22,281 bases of DNA from JACNKV01 sp964388155 (GCA_964388155.1 CAYLYH010000035.1:1-22281); one strand, 5' to 3'; shown: positions 8,101-15,354, numbered from the stretch's first letter. The notes: generated from the letters alone by a model not told the origin. Numbers and translations are program-made.

Positions 8101-8781
8101 CACAGATGCCCAAAAAGCTTCGATGGTTTGCCCTGATAGTGTTCGTCCGCTAATGTCTGTGATGGTTACGGAGATCATCAACGGAAGAGAAATGTGCTTC
8201 TCTTCCATTACGGATTGAACTGCAAAGATGGCGGCTTTGGCATTCAGCGTGTCAAATACAGTTTCGATCATTAAAAGATCTGCGCCGCCGTCAATCAATC
8301 CACTGGCAGCTTCGGAGTAGGCATCTACCAACTGATCGAACGTAATGTCGCGAAATCCGGGAGAGGAGACATCAGGGGACATACTTGCTGCTTTGTTTGT
8401 CGGACCTAAAATTCCGCAGACGAACCGCGGTTTATCGGTGAATTCATGGGCGACCTCCTTGGCAATTTGAGCAGATGTATAATTCAAATCATAAACACTA
8501 TCTTCAGTTTGATAATCTGCTTGAGCAACGGAGGTGGCATTAAAGGTGTTGGTTTCAATAATGTCAGCACCGGCAGTCAAATATTGCCGATGGATGGTTT
8601 TGATAATCTCCGGCTGCGTGAGCGAAAGAATGTCGTTATTTCCAACCAGAGATTGTGGATGATCTTTAAATCGGCCAGAGCGGAAATCGCCCTCCTTCAA
8701 TCCGTAAGATTGAATCATGGTACCCATAGCTCCGTCCAGAACCGGGATACGAATTTTAAGGATATCTCTGATATTTTTCAT
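5167..8781 (-). CDS. metH: Cobalamin-dependent methionine synthase
   Basis: Transfers the methyl group of 5-methyl-THF to homocysteine through methylcobalamin. The 1204-residue protein has all four modules in the usual order. The homocysteine domain has zinc-ligand Cys in NCAFGA (about 239) and GGCCGTT (302, 303). The pterin-binding domain lies around 335-600, with the block FINIGERTNVAGSAKF. The B12 domain has DVHDIGKN, with cobalt-ligand His about 749. The C-terminal reactivation domain has RPAPGYPACPDH. The ATG at 8779-8781 was chosen because family proteins begin just before the conserved VLDGAMGTMIQSY. The frame is open to a TTG at 8860-8862, but that lies inside the riboswitch aptamer and reads through the terminator. 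No Shine-Dalgarno sequence directly precedes the chosen ATG. It is the first gene of the SAM-cycle cluster. Confidence 0.97.
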   Translation of the reverse strand: MKNIRDILKIRIPVLDGAMGTMIQSYGLKEGDFRSGRFKDHPQSLVGNNDILSLTQPEIIKTIHRQYLTAGADIIETNTFNATSVAQADYQTEDSVYDLNYTSAQIAKEVAHEFTDKPRFVCGILGPTNKAASMSPDVSSPGFRDITFDQLVDAYSEAASGLIDGGADLLMIETVFDTLNAKAAIFAVQSVMEEKHISLPLMISVTITDISGRTLSGQTIEAFWASVRHANPLSIGLNCAFGADQLRPYLSDLSMIADTCVSVHPNAGLPNELGDYDESPKYMAAAIREFAESGLVNIVGGCCGTTPEHIKAISDAVADVTPRSIPEVQQHTTLSGLEPLIIRPESNFINIGERTNVAGSAKFRRLIKNEAYEEALSVAFQQIENGAQIIDINMDEALIDSKQAMETFLRLIAGEPNISRVPIMIDSSDWEVIETALKNIQGKAIVNSISLKDGESEFIRKASLIKKYGVAVLVMAFDESGQAETSDQKVTVCKRAYDLLVNTVGFSPENIIFDVNIFAVGTGMEEHANYAVNYIEAATILKSTLPGVHISGGVSNLSFSFRGNNPVREAMHSVFLYHAIQAGMDLGIVNAGQLAVYDDIEPPLKTAVEDVVFNRRNDATERLLNIARDYSNDLVIKEKISQWRTLPTDERLVYALVEGITEFIIEDTENARKGFDNPVQVIEGPLMDGMNKVGDLFGAGKMFLPQVVKSARVMKKAVEYLMPFIEDSEAGVSTSAGKILIATVKGDVHDIGKNIVKVVLECNGYHVVDLGVMVPTDQIISKAKELNVDIIGLSGLITPSLNEMANVAKELERNQLNVPLMIGGATTSKKHTALKIAEQYSSPVVHVKDASRAVSTASHMLGKEHIEFVASVNADYEAIRKSYTKKIQKTSRVSIQSARQNALKTDWESYTPPKPSFTKINVLTDISLRSLIPYIDWSPFFAVWEMKGKYPQLFADPKSGQQAQDLYNDATQMIETILQNDWFQPKAVIGFFPANSVGDDVEIQLDDISERFHFLRQQFNKNEKTPNLCLADFIAPKESGTHDWLGMFTVSIQGVRHSAQRFEDNHDEYNSILVKAIGDRFAEALAEYLHEKVRKEYWGYAKDEDSTNDDLIKEYYIGIRPAPGYPACPDHQEKQTLFTVLKVSENIGTSLTESFAMNPPTSVCGWYFSHPKSRYFGIGKVGDDQLNDYANRRGMTKEEIKKWM

Positions 8782-8819
8782 AACAAAAAAGCCGGCGCTA
8801 AGTCCGGCTGATGTTTCAT
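8778..8819 (-). other. Possible 13-codon leader ORF overlapping the metH start
   Basis: An ATG at 8817-8819, directly after the AAAAAGG of the aptamer, opens a 13-codon frame (MKHQPDLAPAFLL). It reads through the terminator hairpin and stops at TGA 8778-8780, overlapping the metH ATG as ATGA. Translational coupling would explain why metH has no Shine-Dalgarno sequence of its own. Against it, the gap between AAGG and this ATG is almost zero, too short for normal initiation. Translation is not shown. Confidence 0.25.
8785..8809 (-). terminator. Intrinsic terminator (attenuator) just upstream of metH
   Basis: In the minus-strand RNA, AGCCGG (8804-8809) pairs with CCGGCU (8790-8795) around an eight-base loop, and the stem runs straight into a U-tract (8785-8790). 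It lies between the SAM-II aptamer and the metH ATG, three bases before the start codon. This is the position expected for a riboswitch expression platform. A competing pairing is visible: GGAGCUAA in the aptamer 3' part (8825-8832) with UUAGCGCC in the terminator loop and 3' arm (8794-8801), seven of eight positions paired. Confidence 0.85.
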
Positions 8820-8871
8820 CCTTTTTAGCTCCAATCTTTAACGTCGCGGCAATATGGTTCAAATCACGACG
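8817..8871 (-). promoter_or_regulatory. SAM-II type riboswitch aptamer
   Basis: The minus-strand RNA matches the SAM-II pseudoknot aptamer block by block. P1 is CGUCG (8867-8871) with CGACG (8842-8846). Loop 1 is UGAUUUGAACC. The next conserved block is AUAUUGC. The 3' strand ends GAGCUAAAAAGGAUG. The known metX SAM-II aptamer has the same order (CGCGC, UGAUUUAACC, GUAUUGC, GCGCG, AGCUAAAAAGG). SAM-V shares the same core, so that class is a secondary possibility. It sits directly before a terminator and metH, the first gene of a complete SAM-cycle cluster, so SAM binding is expected to lower metH expression. Confidence 0.92.
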
Positions 8872-8975
8872 GGGAAAAATAAGAGTTTTCTTTAATAGGA
8901 TACAAAGAAATTCTTATTTCACTCCAATGCAAATGTCCAAGTATAACAGCCCCGGGATAAGACGAATAAAAAATT

Positions 8976-9004
8976 TATAAAAAGCATGTAAATTTTATTT
9001 TCAA
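8976..9004 (-). promoter_or_regulatory. Candidate promoter for the metH riboswitch transcript
   Basis: On the minus strand, TTGAAA (8999-9004) and TTTATA (8976-8981) are 17 bases apart, which fits a housekeeping sigma-70 promoter. Transcription would begin about 100 bases before the aptamer. The region is AT-rich, so chance matches are likely. Confidence 0.35.
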
Positions 9005-9012
9005 TCCTTGAA

Positions 9013-9018
9013 TATAAT
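9013..9018 (+). promoter_or_regulatory. Candidate -10 box of the tRNA-Lys promoter
   Basis: A perfect TATAAT lies 43 bases before the mature tRNA 5' end on the plus strand. No good -35 box is seen at the usual distance. It nearly touches the candidate metH promoter on the other strand, so the two would be divergent and packed together. Confidence 0.35.
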
Positions 9019-9061
9019 TCACTAATTTCCCCGGCTTCATTTGAAGTGTTTACATCCAATT

Positions 9062-9134
9062 GACTCCGTAGCTCAGTTGGTAGAGCAGTGGCCTTTTAAG
9101 CCATTGGCCGAGCGTTCGAGTCGCTCCGGAGTCA
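9062..9134 (+). tRNA. tRNA-Lys (anticodon UUU)
   Basis: A full cloverleaf of 73 bases is visible. Acceptor GACTCCG pairs with CGGAGTC, the D stem is GCTC/GAGC, anticodon stem GTGGC/GCCAT encloses CTTTTAA, and T stem GAGCG/CGCTC encloses TTCGAGT. The discriminator is A. The anticodon TTT reads lysine AAA/AAG codons. The 3' CCA is not encoded (the next bases are CGC), so a CCA-adding enzyme is required. It is a stand-alone gene divergent to metH. Confidence 0.97.
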
Positions 9135-9143
9135 CGCGACAAC

Positions 9144-9188
9144 AAACCCATTTTCTCGACGAGAGATTAGGGGTTTATAATTTTTGAT
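9144..9188 (+). terminator. Probable terminator of tRNA-Lys
   Basis: AAACCC (9144-9149) pairs with GGGTTT (9171-9176), with a small inner TCTC/GAGA stem, followed by an AT-rich tail with a run of T. It starts ten bases after the tRNA. The stem is interrupted, so efficiency is uncertain. A second weaker hairpin, GAGTGA/TCACTC at 9259-9282, lies before the convergent HD-GYP gene. Confidence 0.45.
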
Positions 9189-9303
9189 ACTTTTGTGTTG
9201 TTTTGTTTAAAATGGTACAATAATTGTGCAAATTTTATAAAATAGTCAGTAATGCTGCGAGTGATTCAAATTATTTTCACTCTTGCCTTCTTGATTCTTT
9301 TAC

Positions 9304-10377
9304 TTATTCATCGAACGAAAACTCTTTTTCTTTGAACAGACGAAGACAGGCGTCAGCCACATCAGGATCGTAACGAACTCCCCGGTTATCTTCAATTTCC
9401 TTCAATGCAGTTTCAATCCCAAGTGCTTCACGATAAGGACGGTGAAATGCCATTGCCTCTATCACATCAGCAACCCCAAGAACACGGGCTTCAATCAGAA
9501 TTTCATCTTTTTTCAGTCCGGCCGGATATCCGGAACCGTCATATCTTTCCTGGTGTTGAAGAACAATTTGCGCGATTGGCCACGGGAATTCTACAGATTT
9601 TAAAATATCGTAACCGACGTGAATATGCTTTTTTATGATTTCAAACTCATTCATATTCAATTTCCCCGGTTTTGACAATATTTCTGCCGGAACGGAAATT
9701 TTCCCAAGATCATGAATCAACCCCGCGAGTCGAATTCCTTCGATAGTGTGTTTTGGTAGGCACATTTCATTGGCGATTGCCGTGGCAAGCTTACTCACTC
9801 TTTTTTGATGATTTGCTGTGTAAAGATCGCAAGCTTTAGTCGTGGTGGCCATTGCTTTAATGGTACCTTCTAATGCTTTTCGTAATTTCTTAAGTGTCAA
9901 TCTTAATTCTATTTCTGCCAATTTTTGGTTGGTGATATCGTGCAGGATGCCCCGATAACCCACAACATCACCATTGCTATCTACAACCTTCACAGCACTT
10001 TCTGTTACATAGATAATCTGACCATCATAACGACGAAGTTGCAATTCATAATTTTCAACATAGCCGTCCTCATTCAGATGCTTATTAAGACATTCTCTAT
10101 CTTCGGCATGCACGTAAAGATCTTTGGCAATTTGCACCTTTAATAATTCCTCTTTAGAAGGATAGCCAAAGAGCGTGATTCCTGCTTGATTAATATCCAT
10201 CAATTTTCCGTCCGGCGTACTGTAATACACCGCATCTTTGACTTCTTCAAACAAGGATCGGTATGTGTGTTCAGACTTAAAACCGTGATTTTCCGAAATA
10301 TTGATTACTGTCATTCCTATGTCTCTATTTATGTGATTAAAGGAAAATAGTTGAGCGGAATCTAACTCACTGAGCAC
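9304..10377 (-). CDS. PAS domain / HD-GYP domain protein (probable cyclic-di-GMP phosphodiesterase)
   Basis: The 357-residue protein has an N-terminal PAS sensor (about 38-155: SLFEEVKDAVYYSTPDGKLMDIN, then GYRGILHDITNQK), a short linking helix, and an HD-GYP domain (about 165-355). The metal ligands include HD at 222-223 in LIHDLGKISVP, H251, H275 and QHQERYDGSGYPAGL, which holds the GYP triad. ARVLGVADVIEAMAFHRPYR completes the family. HD-GYP proteins hydrolyse c-di-GMP to pGpG or GMP. No membrane segment or signal peptide is seen, so it is probably cytosolic. Such proteins often also have a receiver domain, but here the PAS takes the sensor role. The start used is GTG at 10375-10377; ATG at 10312-10314 (with AGGA directly adjacent) would remove 21 unconserved residues. 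It is convergent with tRNA-Lys and divergent from the secreted-protein operon. Confidence 0.93.
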   Translation of the reverse strand: MLSELDSAQLFSFNHINRDIGMTVINISENHGFKSEHTYRSLFEEVKDAVYYSTPDGKLMDINQAGITLFGYPSKEELLKVQIAKDLYVHAEDRECLNKHLNEDGYVENYELQLRRYDGQIIYVTESAVKVVDSNGDVVGYRGILHDITNQKLAEIELRLTLKKLRKALEGTIKAMATTTKACDLYTANHQKRVSKLATAIANEMCLPKHTIEGIRLAGLIHDLGKISVPAEILSKPGKLNMNEFEIIKKHIHVGYDILKSVEFPWPIAQIVLQHQERYDGSGYPAGLKKDEILIEARVLGVADVIEAMAFHRPYREALGIETALKEIEDNRGVRYDPDVADACLRLFKEKEFSFDE

Positions 10378-10452
10378 AAAACTCGCATCAATTAAGTTTC
10401 ACTGCCGCAAGTGGCTGTTTGTAATCCAATGCTAACGATCCACACCTTCCTA

Positions 10453-10481
10453 TTGTAAACTATCCAATTTCATTCTAAATT
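10453..10481 (+). promoter_or_regulatory. Candidate promoter of the FecR/outer-membrane operon
   Basis: TTGTAA (10453-10458) and TAAATT (10476-10481) are 17 bases apart and about 25 bases before the first ATG of the three-gene operon. The match to consensus is moderate and rests on pattern only. Confidence 0.3.
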
Positions 10482-10506
10482 TAATTAACCGATTAAAGGC
10501 AACCTT

Positions 10507-11736
10507 ATGACAAAACGAACACTTTTCTTCATTCTACTCTGTTCAACTCTCGGGGCTCAGTCCGGTATTAACCTAACTGTGAATTTTCAATCCTACGTAA
10601 AGTATTACGTGAGCTCAGTAGATCTGACTACCGGAAGTTCAAATGTTCCGATATTTCAAGCGACGCTTGAGAATGATGCCTATCCGGCGGACACGGTGGG
10701 TATTCCAATCATTGTGGATTTCAAAGTCGAGGTAGATTCCGATGTATTGGGGTTAAATAATGAAATATTTGTGTGGGCGAGCACAGACCCGTTTCTTTTA
10801 AGAGCACCTATTTTTCTTTCAAACCAGGATTTGACCATGGACACACGAGAAATTTACGATAGCGAAGGGGAAAGGGTCGAATTTTCAGTAACAATCCATG
10901 AACAGATTGCGAATGAAGATATCATGGAGTTGCTGAATATCACCGTGCAGACCGGTCGGCTACCTGATGGAAATTACAAAATGACATTATCTGTTTGGGA
11001 TGAAAACCACAGCGTTATTTTGGATTCGAAAGAGGAAGTTCTTGTGGTCACGAATCCAACGCAATTGCAATTAGTTTCACCGGGCGGTGCATTGGCGGAC
11101 ACATCCCAAAATGAAATATATACATCCTTCCCGGTTTTTCAATGGGATTCCAATCCATGTATGACACCCGAAGGTTGTGACTATTTCATCCGGGTTGCTG
11201 AATTTATACCGGATGTGCATGCCTCTGTTGATCAAGCGATTGAATCTACGACCCGACTTCCGTTGAATCAGAGTGAAGGGTTTGCCCTCGTCGGGTCGGG
11301 TGTTATCTCTTATCAATATCCTGCCAGTGGTGCCGGGGACTTAGAACCGGGCGGGATTTATGTATGGCAGGTAAAAAAATCCATGAATACCACCGAAGGA
11401 GGAGAAGAAATCTTTAGTGAAATATTTGCATTTAAAATTATTGATTTTACCAATCAAGATGCCGGTGGGGACGAACCACAAAGCGAAACATCATCTACAA
11501 ATCCGACTATGATGGCACTTAGAACCTTGATCGGAGAAACAGAATATTTACAACTTTTTGCTCCGGGAGGAGCGCTGGAAGGTTTCTCATCTACAGATAA
11601 TATCACCATAGATGGTATTTCCATAAATGTCTCCGAGGTTCAGTCATTTTTTTCACAGGGGGTCCCCGTTGTGGATTCTCTGGGGACGACCACCTACCAT
11701 GAGTTGGAAGTTTTATCCATGGAGGTGACAGAATGA
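10507..11736 (+). CDS. Exported protein of unknown function with Ig/FN3-like segments
   Basis: I do not recognise a named family. The 409-residue protein starts with a short signal peptide (MTKRTLFFILLCSTLGAQS), and AAAGG lies eight bases upstream of the ATG. Residues about 30-185 look like a beta-sandwich domain ending EVLVVTNP. A second segment begins LQLVSPGGALADTS and goes on to FPVFQWDS, a pattern seen at the start of surface Ig/FN3-like domains. Near the C-terminus the motif recurs as LQLFAPGGALEG, so there is an internal repeat of LQL-x-x-PGGAL. Its TGA stop overlaps the ATG of the FecR-domain gene (ATGA), so the two are co-translated. A periplasmic or outer-membrane-associated location is likely. 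It may be a partner of the barrel protein encoded third in this operon. Confidence 0.85.
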   Translation: MTKRTLFFILLCSTLGAQSGINLTVNFQSYVKYYVSSVDLTTGSSNVPIFQATLENDAYPADTVGIPIIVDFKVEVDSDVLGLNNEIFVWASTDPFLLRAPIFLSNQDLTMDTREIYDSEGERVEFSVTIHEQIANEDIMELLNITVQTGRLPDGNYKMTLSVWDENHSVILDSKEEVLVVTNPTQLQLVSPGGALADTSQNEIYTSFPVFQWDSNPCMTPEGCDYFIRVAEFIPDVHASVDQAIESTTRLPLNQSEGFALVGSGVISYQYPASGAGDLEPGGIYVWQVKKSMNTTEGGEEIFSEIFAFKIIDFTNQDAGGDEPQSETSSTNPTMMALRTLIGETEYLQLFAPGGALEGFSSTDNITIDGISINVSEVQSFFSQGVPVVDSLGTTTYHELEVLSMEVTE

Positions 11737-12434
11737 AGAATATAATTTTGTCTCTAATCAGTGCATCTTTTCTGTTTGCGGGAGGTGCGGTTGGTGTGTC
11801 TATCAAGGTTAAGGGCGATGTTGTTATCGTTTCCAAGGATGGAAACCAACCGTCTAAGTTAATCCCGGGGAACCCGCTACATGACAGAGATGTTATTCGA
11901 ACCGGAGAGGGTGGATTTGCTGCCTCGATGTATCTGGACGATCGGACAATTATAAAGATTACGGAGAACACGGAATATGTTATCGGCGGTACCCGGACTC
12001 CGGATGGTATTGACAAATCTATCGCAATGAATTACGGCACCCTTCATGCCTCAGTCGCTAAACAGGAGGGGAAGGAATTTTTAATCTCGACTCCGACTTC
12101 CGTAGCATCTGTAAAAGGAACAGATTTTACCGTTATTTCGGACCCCGAATTTGGTGATTCCTTCCTTATTTTTACCGGCGTTGTTGAGGTAACAAACTCG
12201 GTAACCGGAGAAGTTTCTGAAGTCAACGAAGGAGAAACCGCTGTTTCTACCCCAGAGGGTGAGCTAGAGGTCGAAGAGACGGTCGTGGAAAATATTCCGG
12301 TGATTGAGGACGAAGAACCTCAGGGGGAAACCGAGGAATCCGAAGTCCCTGAAGCGTTGGAGACGCACATCATTATATTTGAGATGCAAAATGAAAACGG
12401 AGATGTGAAGGAGGTTAGAATAGAGTATCGATGA
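11733..12434 (+). CDS. Exported FecR-domain protein
   Basis: The 233-residue protein has a signal peptide (MKNIILSLISASFLFAGG), then a FecR-type domain (about 22-165). Recognisable parts are VKGDVVIVSKDG, the GNPLHDRDVIRTGEGGFA turn, LDDRTIIKITENTEY, and ISTPTSVASVKGTDFTV followed by FTGVVEVTN. The C-terminal 60 residues are very acidic (many E/D) and end in a short beta-like segment. In classical FecI/FecR systems the FecR domain is the periplasmic part of an anti-sigma factor. Here there is no cytosolic anti-sigma part and no internal membrane segment, so it should be a free periplasmic or surface protein, as in many diderm surface operons. It overlaps both neighbours by ATGA junctions, suggesting fixed stoichiometry with the upstream Ig-like protein and the downstream barrel. 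Confidence 0.92.
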   Translation: MKNIILSLISASFLFAGGAVGVSIKVKGDVVIVSKDGNQPSKLIPGNPLHDRDVIRTGEGGFAASMYLDDRTIIKITENTEYVIGGTRTPDGIDKSIAMNYGTLHASVAKQEGKEFLISTPTSVASVKGTDFTVISDPEFGDSFLIFTGVVEVTNSVTGEVSEVNEGETAVSTPEGELEVEETVVENIPVIEDEEPQGETEESEVPEALETHIIIFEMQNENGDVKEVRIEYR

Positions 12435-15226
12435 AATATGATATGACACCTTTCACACAATTACTCAAGCAACAGGGTTCTTGGTTGCAATGCAAGCGGA
12501 TGTCGTGTTTCACAAGTGTTGTGTTACTGGTATTCCTCTTTTCAACAGGACTATTTGCTGAAAAATCTGTTGCACTGTACTTTGTCGAAACGACCGAAAT
12601 AACTGAAGAAACGCGATCCTCATTTCTGCAAAACTTAGCGACGGAACTTGAGACGGGCAGTCCCTTGACTGTGGATAATCCTACAGATGTTTATGACGTA
12701 TTACGGGACAATTGGATGCTTTCAAGTTGTCAGACTGCGGAATGCTATGAGGAGATTGGTGATTCCCTGAATGTAGATATTCTGACGGTGATTCAGTTTC
12801 AGACAACACAATTGACAATGGTACTTTTTGATGTTCGTAACCGTATGACACTGAACACATTTACGTTAGATTGTGTTCAGCCGGGGGAGGACGCATTGCG
12901 TTCGTGTGAGCCGATGTTGTCGCAAATAATCCTTGCCGAAATTATGGGTACAGAACCCGCCGAAGCGAGTGAAAAACCGCAATCCTCCATCGCAAAATCT
13001 TCTAAAAGCCCGATATTAATTTTGAGCCCCGCTCCGGGTGAACGTGTTCTTGAAACCGATATCCTCATCGCGGCGTCGTTTTTCAATCTTGACAGCGGTG
13101 CAGTTGAACAGGTTTATCTTGCAGTGGATGGCAGAGATATTTCCCAGAGCTTATTTATTACCCCTGAAATGATGAGCGTTATCATCCCTACAATGGAAAG
13201 TGGGAAGCATCATATTACACTTGCCGTGGATAGTTTACGCACATTAAAGAAAACATGGTCATTTACCGTGATTAAAGAAGATATCCCGCCGCCCGTATTT
13301 ACGTGGAATGGAAAATTAACGACAAGAGGCAATATTGATCGAATGGATGAAGAAGAACTTTCAGTCGGCCAAACAAATTTGTCGTTGAAAGGAACCGTCT
13401 GGGATTGGCTGACCTTTAGAACCATGCTGCGTGTAACGACGGAGGAATCCCCGTATCTTCAACCAAGAAATAAGGCGGAATTTGGCGTGAAATTCGGGAA
13501 ATATGCGGAGGTGAATATCGGGGATTTTTATCCTCGATTTTCGTTCTTAACGCTAAACGGGAAACGGATTCGCGGTGCTGATCTTAAGCTGAAATTAGGG
13601 TGGTTCAATTTAGATTTGCTTTACGGAGATGTTAATCGGGATATCCAGGGTGAAATGGATAAAGCTTATGCCTCCGCCATTATCGGCCCGTCTGAAATCA
13701 CGTTGGACAGAACCGGATATACATTCCAACAGAATGTGTGGGGAGTTCATCTGGGACTAGGGCATGGAAAAAAATTCCGGTTCGGACTCAATGCCGTCAA
13801 AGTGAAAGATGACGCAGGGAGTATAAACTCTCATGTAAACAATGCAAATATCGCTGTCGAGAGTGATACGGTTTTTTATATCCCTGATGGAAATTACACA
13901 CTTGATGAACTGACAAGCTTAACAGGCGGAAATGTTGTGGTGGCGAATCCCTCTGAGTGGAGCGGAGCAACCCCGCAAGATAATATCGTTTTCGGAACGG
14001 ATGTGGGAGTGTACTTAGATAAAAAACGGTTCCTGTGGGAAGCAGAAGTAAGTCTGAGTCTTTTGAACAGAGACCACAGAAGCGGTGCGTTAACGTTAGC
14101 CGGGCTGGACACACTTGCGGATGATTCTGTGGATAATAAATTTACCGGTACTTTAGATCTGAGTACGATTCCGATTGATCCGGCAGACATTCCTCTCTTG
14201 TTTATTTATAATGAAAACGTAACAACCCCTGTGCCAATTAATCCTGATGTGTTCAACGATTCAGCAAACGTATCATGGGCAGATGCGATTATATCCATGC
14301 CGACTCTCGCATTTAAAACGCGAACAGTGCTCAACTATTTCTCTCAGTATATTACTGTGGAATATTCTCAAATTGGTCCGGAATACATGTGTTTGGCGAA
14401 TCCGTATATTCAACAGGACAGACGTGAGTTCATCGTGTCAGACAAAGTCCGGTTGTTTCGTAACCGTATGATTCTTTCGCTGATGTATAATTATCGGGAT
14501 AATGCGATTTTGAAAACGGTCGGAAACGTGGATAAGCAGCAAACCTTATCCGCCGGAGGGAATCTATATCCGGGACGCGGGTTACCGTCGCTGAATTTTA
14601 GAGTGCAAACAGTAGATCGCTGGAATGGGGAGACGGAGGTTCAATCCATCGTGACTGAGCAAATGGGAGAAACGGACACGACCTATGTGGACGACAGAGA
14701 ACACACACAGTCACTAAATATTATGACCTCATTGAATTACCGGGCGCGACTGTTTGGTGTGCAGCATGATATCTCAACGACGTTTGTCATGATGGAGAAA
14801 AAAGATCAGATTACCAATCGTGGTTTGGATAACACATTTATTGACCCTGCTGTGTATTCACGAGTGATGAACGCCTCACTCCGAACAGGATATTCTATTC
14901 CTTTAAAAACGATGGTGAGCTTAACATCAACAGAAAGTCGGTTTAACCTTAGTGCGGAAGAAACAGCCACACAAGTGTTTCACAATATCAGTTTGAATGC
15001 AGATTATACATTTTCTTTGCTGGGGCTTACTGCTTCAGGCGGTATCAATGCCGCACAGGGGTCAGGGCAAACAGACTTCAAATGGGGCGGAGTAAAAGGC
15101 GGAATTCAATGGAAGTTTAAAGAATTGTTTTTTGTGGATTCACAGATAGAACTGCGCCGAAAAATCACCAATGATATTACCAGCAATATGCTAATCGGGA
15201 GAGTCAGCTTAACGTATATGTTTTAA
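12431..15226 (+). CDS. Large outer-membrane beta-barrel protein with periplasmic N-terminal domains
   Basis: The 931-residue protein has a hydrophobic export segment at about 26-43 (FTSVVLLVFLFSTGLFA), preceded by a longer than usual N-region. An ATG at residue 24 could be the functional start. Residues about 45-170 resemble the N-terminal domain of TolB/LpoB-like envelope proteins (CQTAECYEEIGDSLNVDILTVIQF). A short Ig-like stretch follows, from ILILSPAPGERV to FTVIKED (about 190-285). From about 300 to the end the sequence is alternating and aromatic-rich, with many short strands and turns, and ends in RVSLTYMF. A terminal Phe is the usual C-terminal signal for barrel insertion by BAM. No TonB box or plug domain was recognised, so a TonB receptor is not claimed. 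It is the third gene of an ATGA-linked operon. Confidence 0.85.
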   Translation: MKYDMTPFTQLLKQQGSWLQCKRMSCFTSVVLLVFLFSTGLFAEKSVALYFVETTEITEETRSSFLQNLATELETGSPLTVDNPTDVYDVLRDNWMLSSCQTAECYEEIGDSLNVDILTVIQFQTTQLTMVLFDVRNRMTLNTFTLDCVQPGEDALRSCEPMLSQIILAEIMGTEPAEASEKPQSSIAKSSKSPILILSPAPGERVLETDILIAASFFNLDSGAVEQVYLAVDGRDISQSLFITPEMMSVIIPTMESGKHHITLAVDSLRTLKKTWSFTVIKEDIPPPVFTWNGKLTTRGNIDRMDEEELSVGQTNLSLKGTVWDWLTFRTMLRVTTEESPYLQPRNKAEFGVKFGKYAEVNIGDFYPRFSFLTLNGKRIRGADLKLKLGWFNLDLLYGDVNRDIQGEMDKAYASAIIGPSEITLDRTGYTFQQNVWGVHLGLGHGKKFRFGLNAVKVKDDAGSINSHVNNANIAVESDTVFYIPDGNYTLDELTSLTGGNVVVANPSEWSGATPQDNIVFGTDVGVYLDKKRFLWEAEVSLSLLNRDHRSGALTLAGLDTLADDSVDNKFTGTLDLSTIPIDPADIPLLFIYNENVTTPVPINPDVFNDSANVSWADAIISMPTLAFKTRTVLNYFSQYITVEYSQIGPEYMCLANPYIQQDRREFIVSDKVRLFRNRMILSLMYNYRDNAILKTVGNVDKQQTLSAGGNLYPGRGLPSLNFRVQTVDRWNGETEVQSIVTEQMGETDTTYVDDREHTQSLNIMTSLNYRARLFGVQHDISTTFVMMEKKDQITNRGLDNTFIDPAVYSRVMNASLRTGYSIPLKTMVSLTSTESRFNLSAEETATQVFHNISLNADYTFSLLGLTASGGINAAQGSGQTDFKWGGVKGGIQWKFKELFFVDSQIELRRKITNDITSNMLIGRVSLTYMF

Positions 15227-15319
15227 TGGTGGACGTTTGATAACCTTTCAAAGTTTGAGTCTAATGGAAAGGGTCTTTTGGGCAGGTAGCGCGCGGATTA
15301 TGGATAAACCAACGAAACG

Positions 15320-15354
15320 GGGGTTTTCCCGCCTGCCGGACGGGCAGGAACCCC
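15320..15354. repeat. REP-like GC-rich palindrome between convergent genes
   Basis: CCTGCC (15332-15337) pairs with GGCAGG (15343-15348) around GGACG. An outer GGGGTT (15320-15325) pairs with AACCCC (15349-15354), with six unpaired bases on the left. It lies between the barrel gene and the convergent DsbA-like gene. No good T-run follows in either direction, so it may be a REP-type element or a weak bidirectional terminator. A weaker hairpin, CCTTTC/GAAAGG at 15244-15272, followed by GTCTTTT, lies closer to the barrel gene. Confidence 0.5.

Noticed and set aside
8782..8862. Longer metH N-terminus starting at TTG 8860-8862
   Set aside because: The TTG lies in a conserved aptamer loop, and the added residues are the translated riboswitch and terminator.
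12431..15226. TonB-dependent receptor
   Set aside because: No TonB box or plug-domain motif was seen; only a general barrel with N-terminal envelope domains can be supported.
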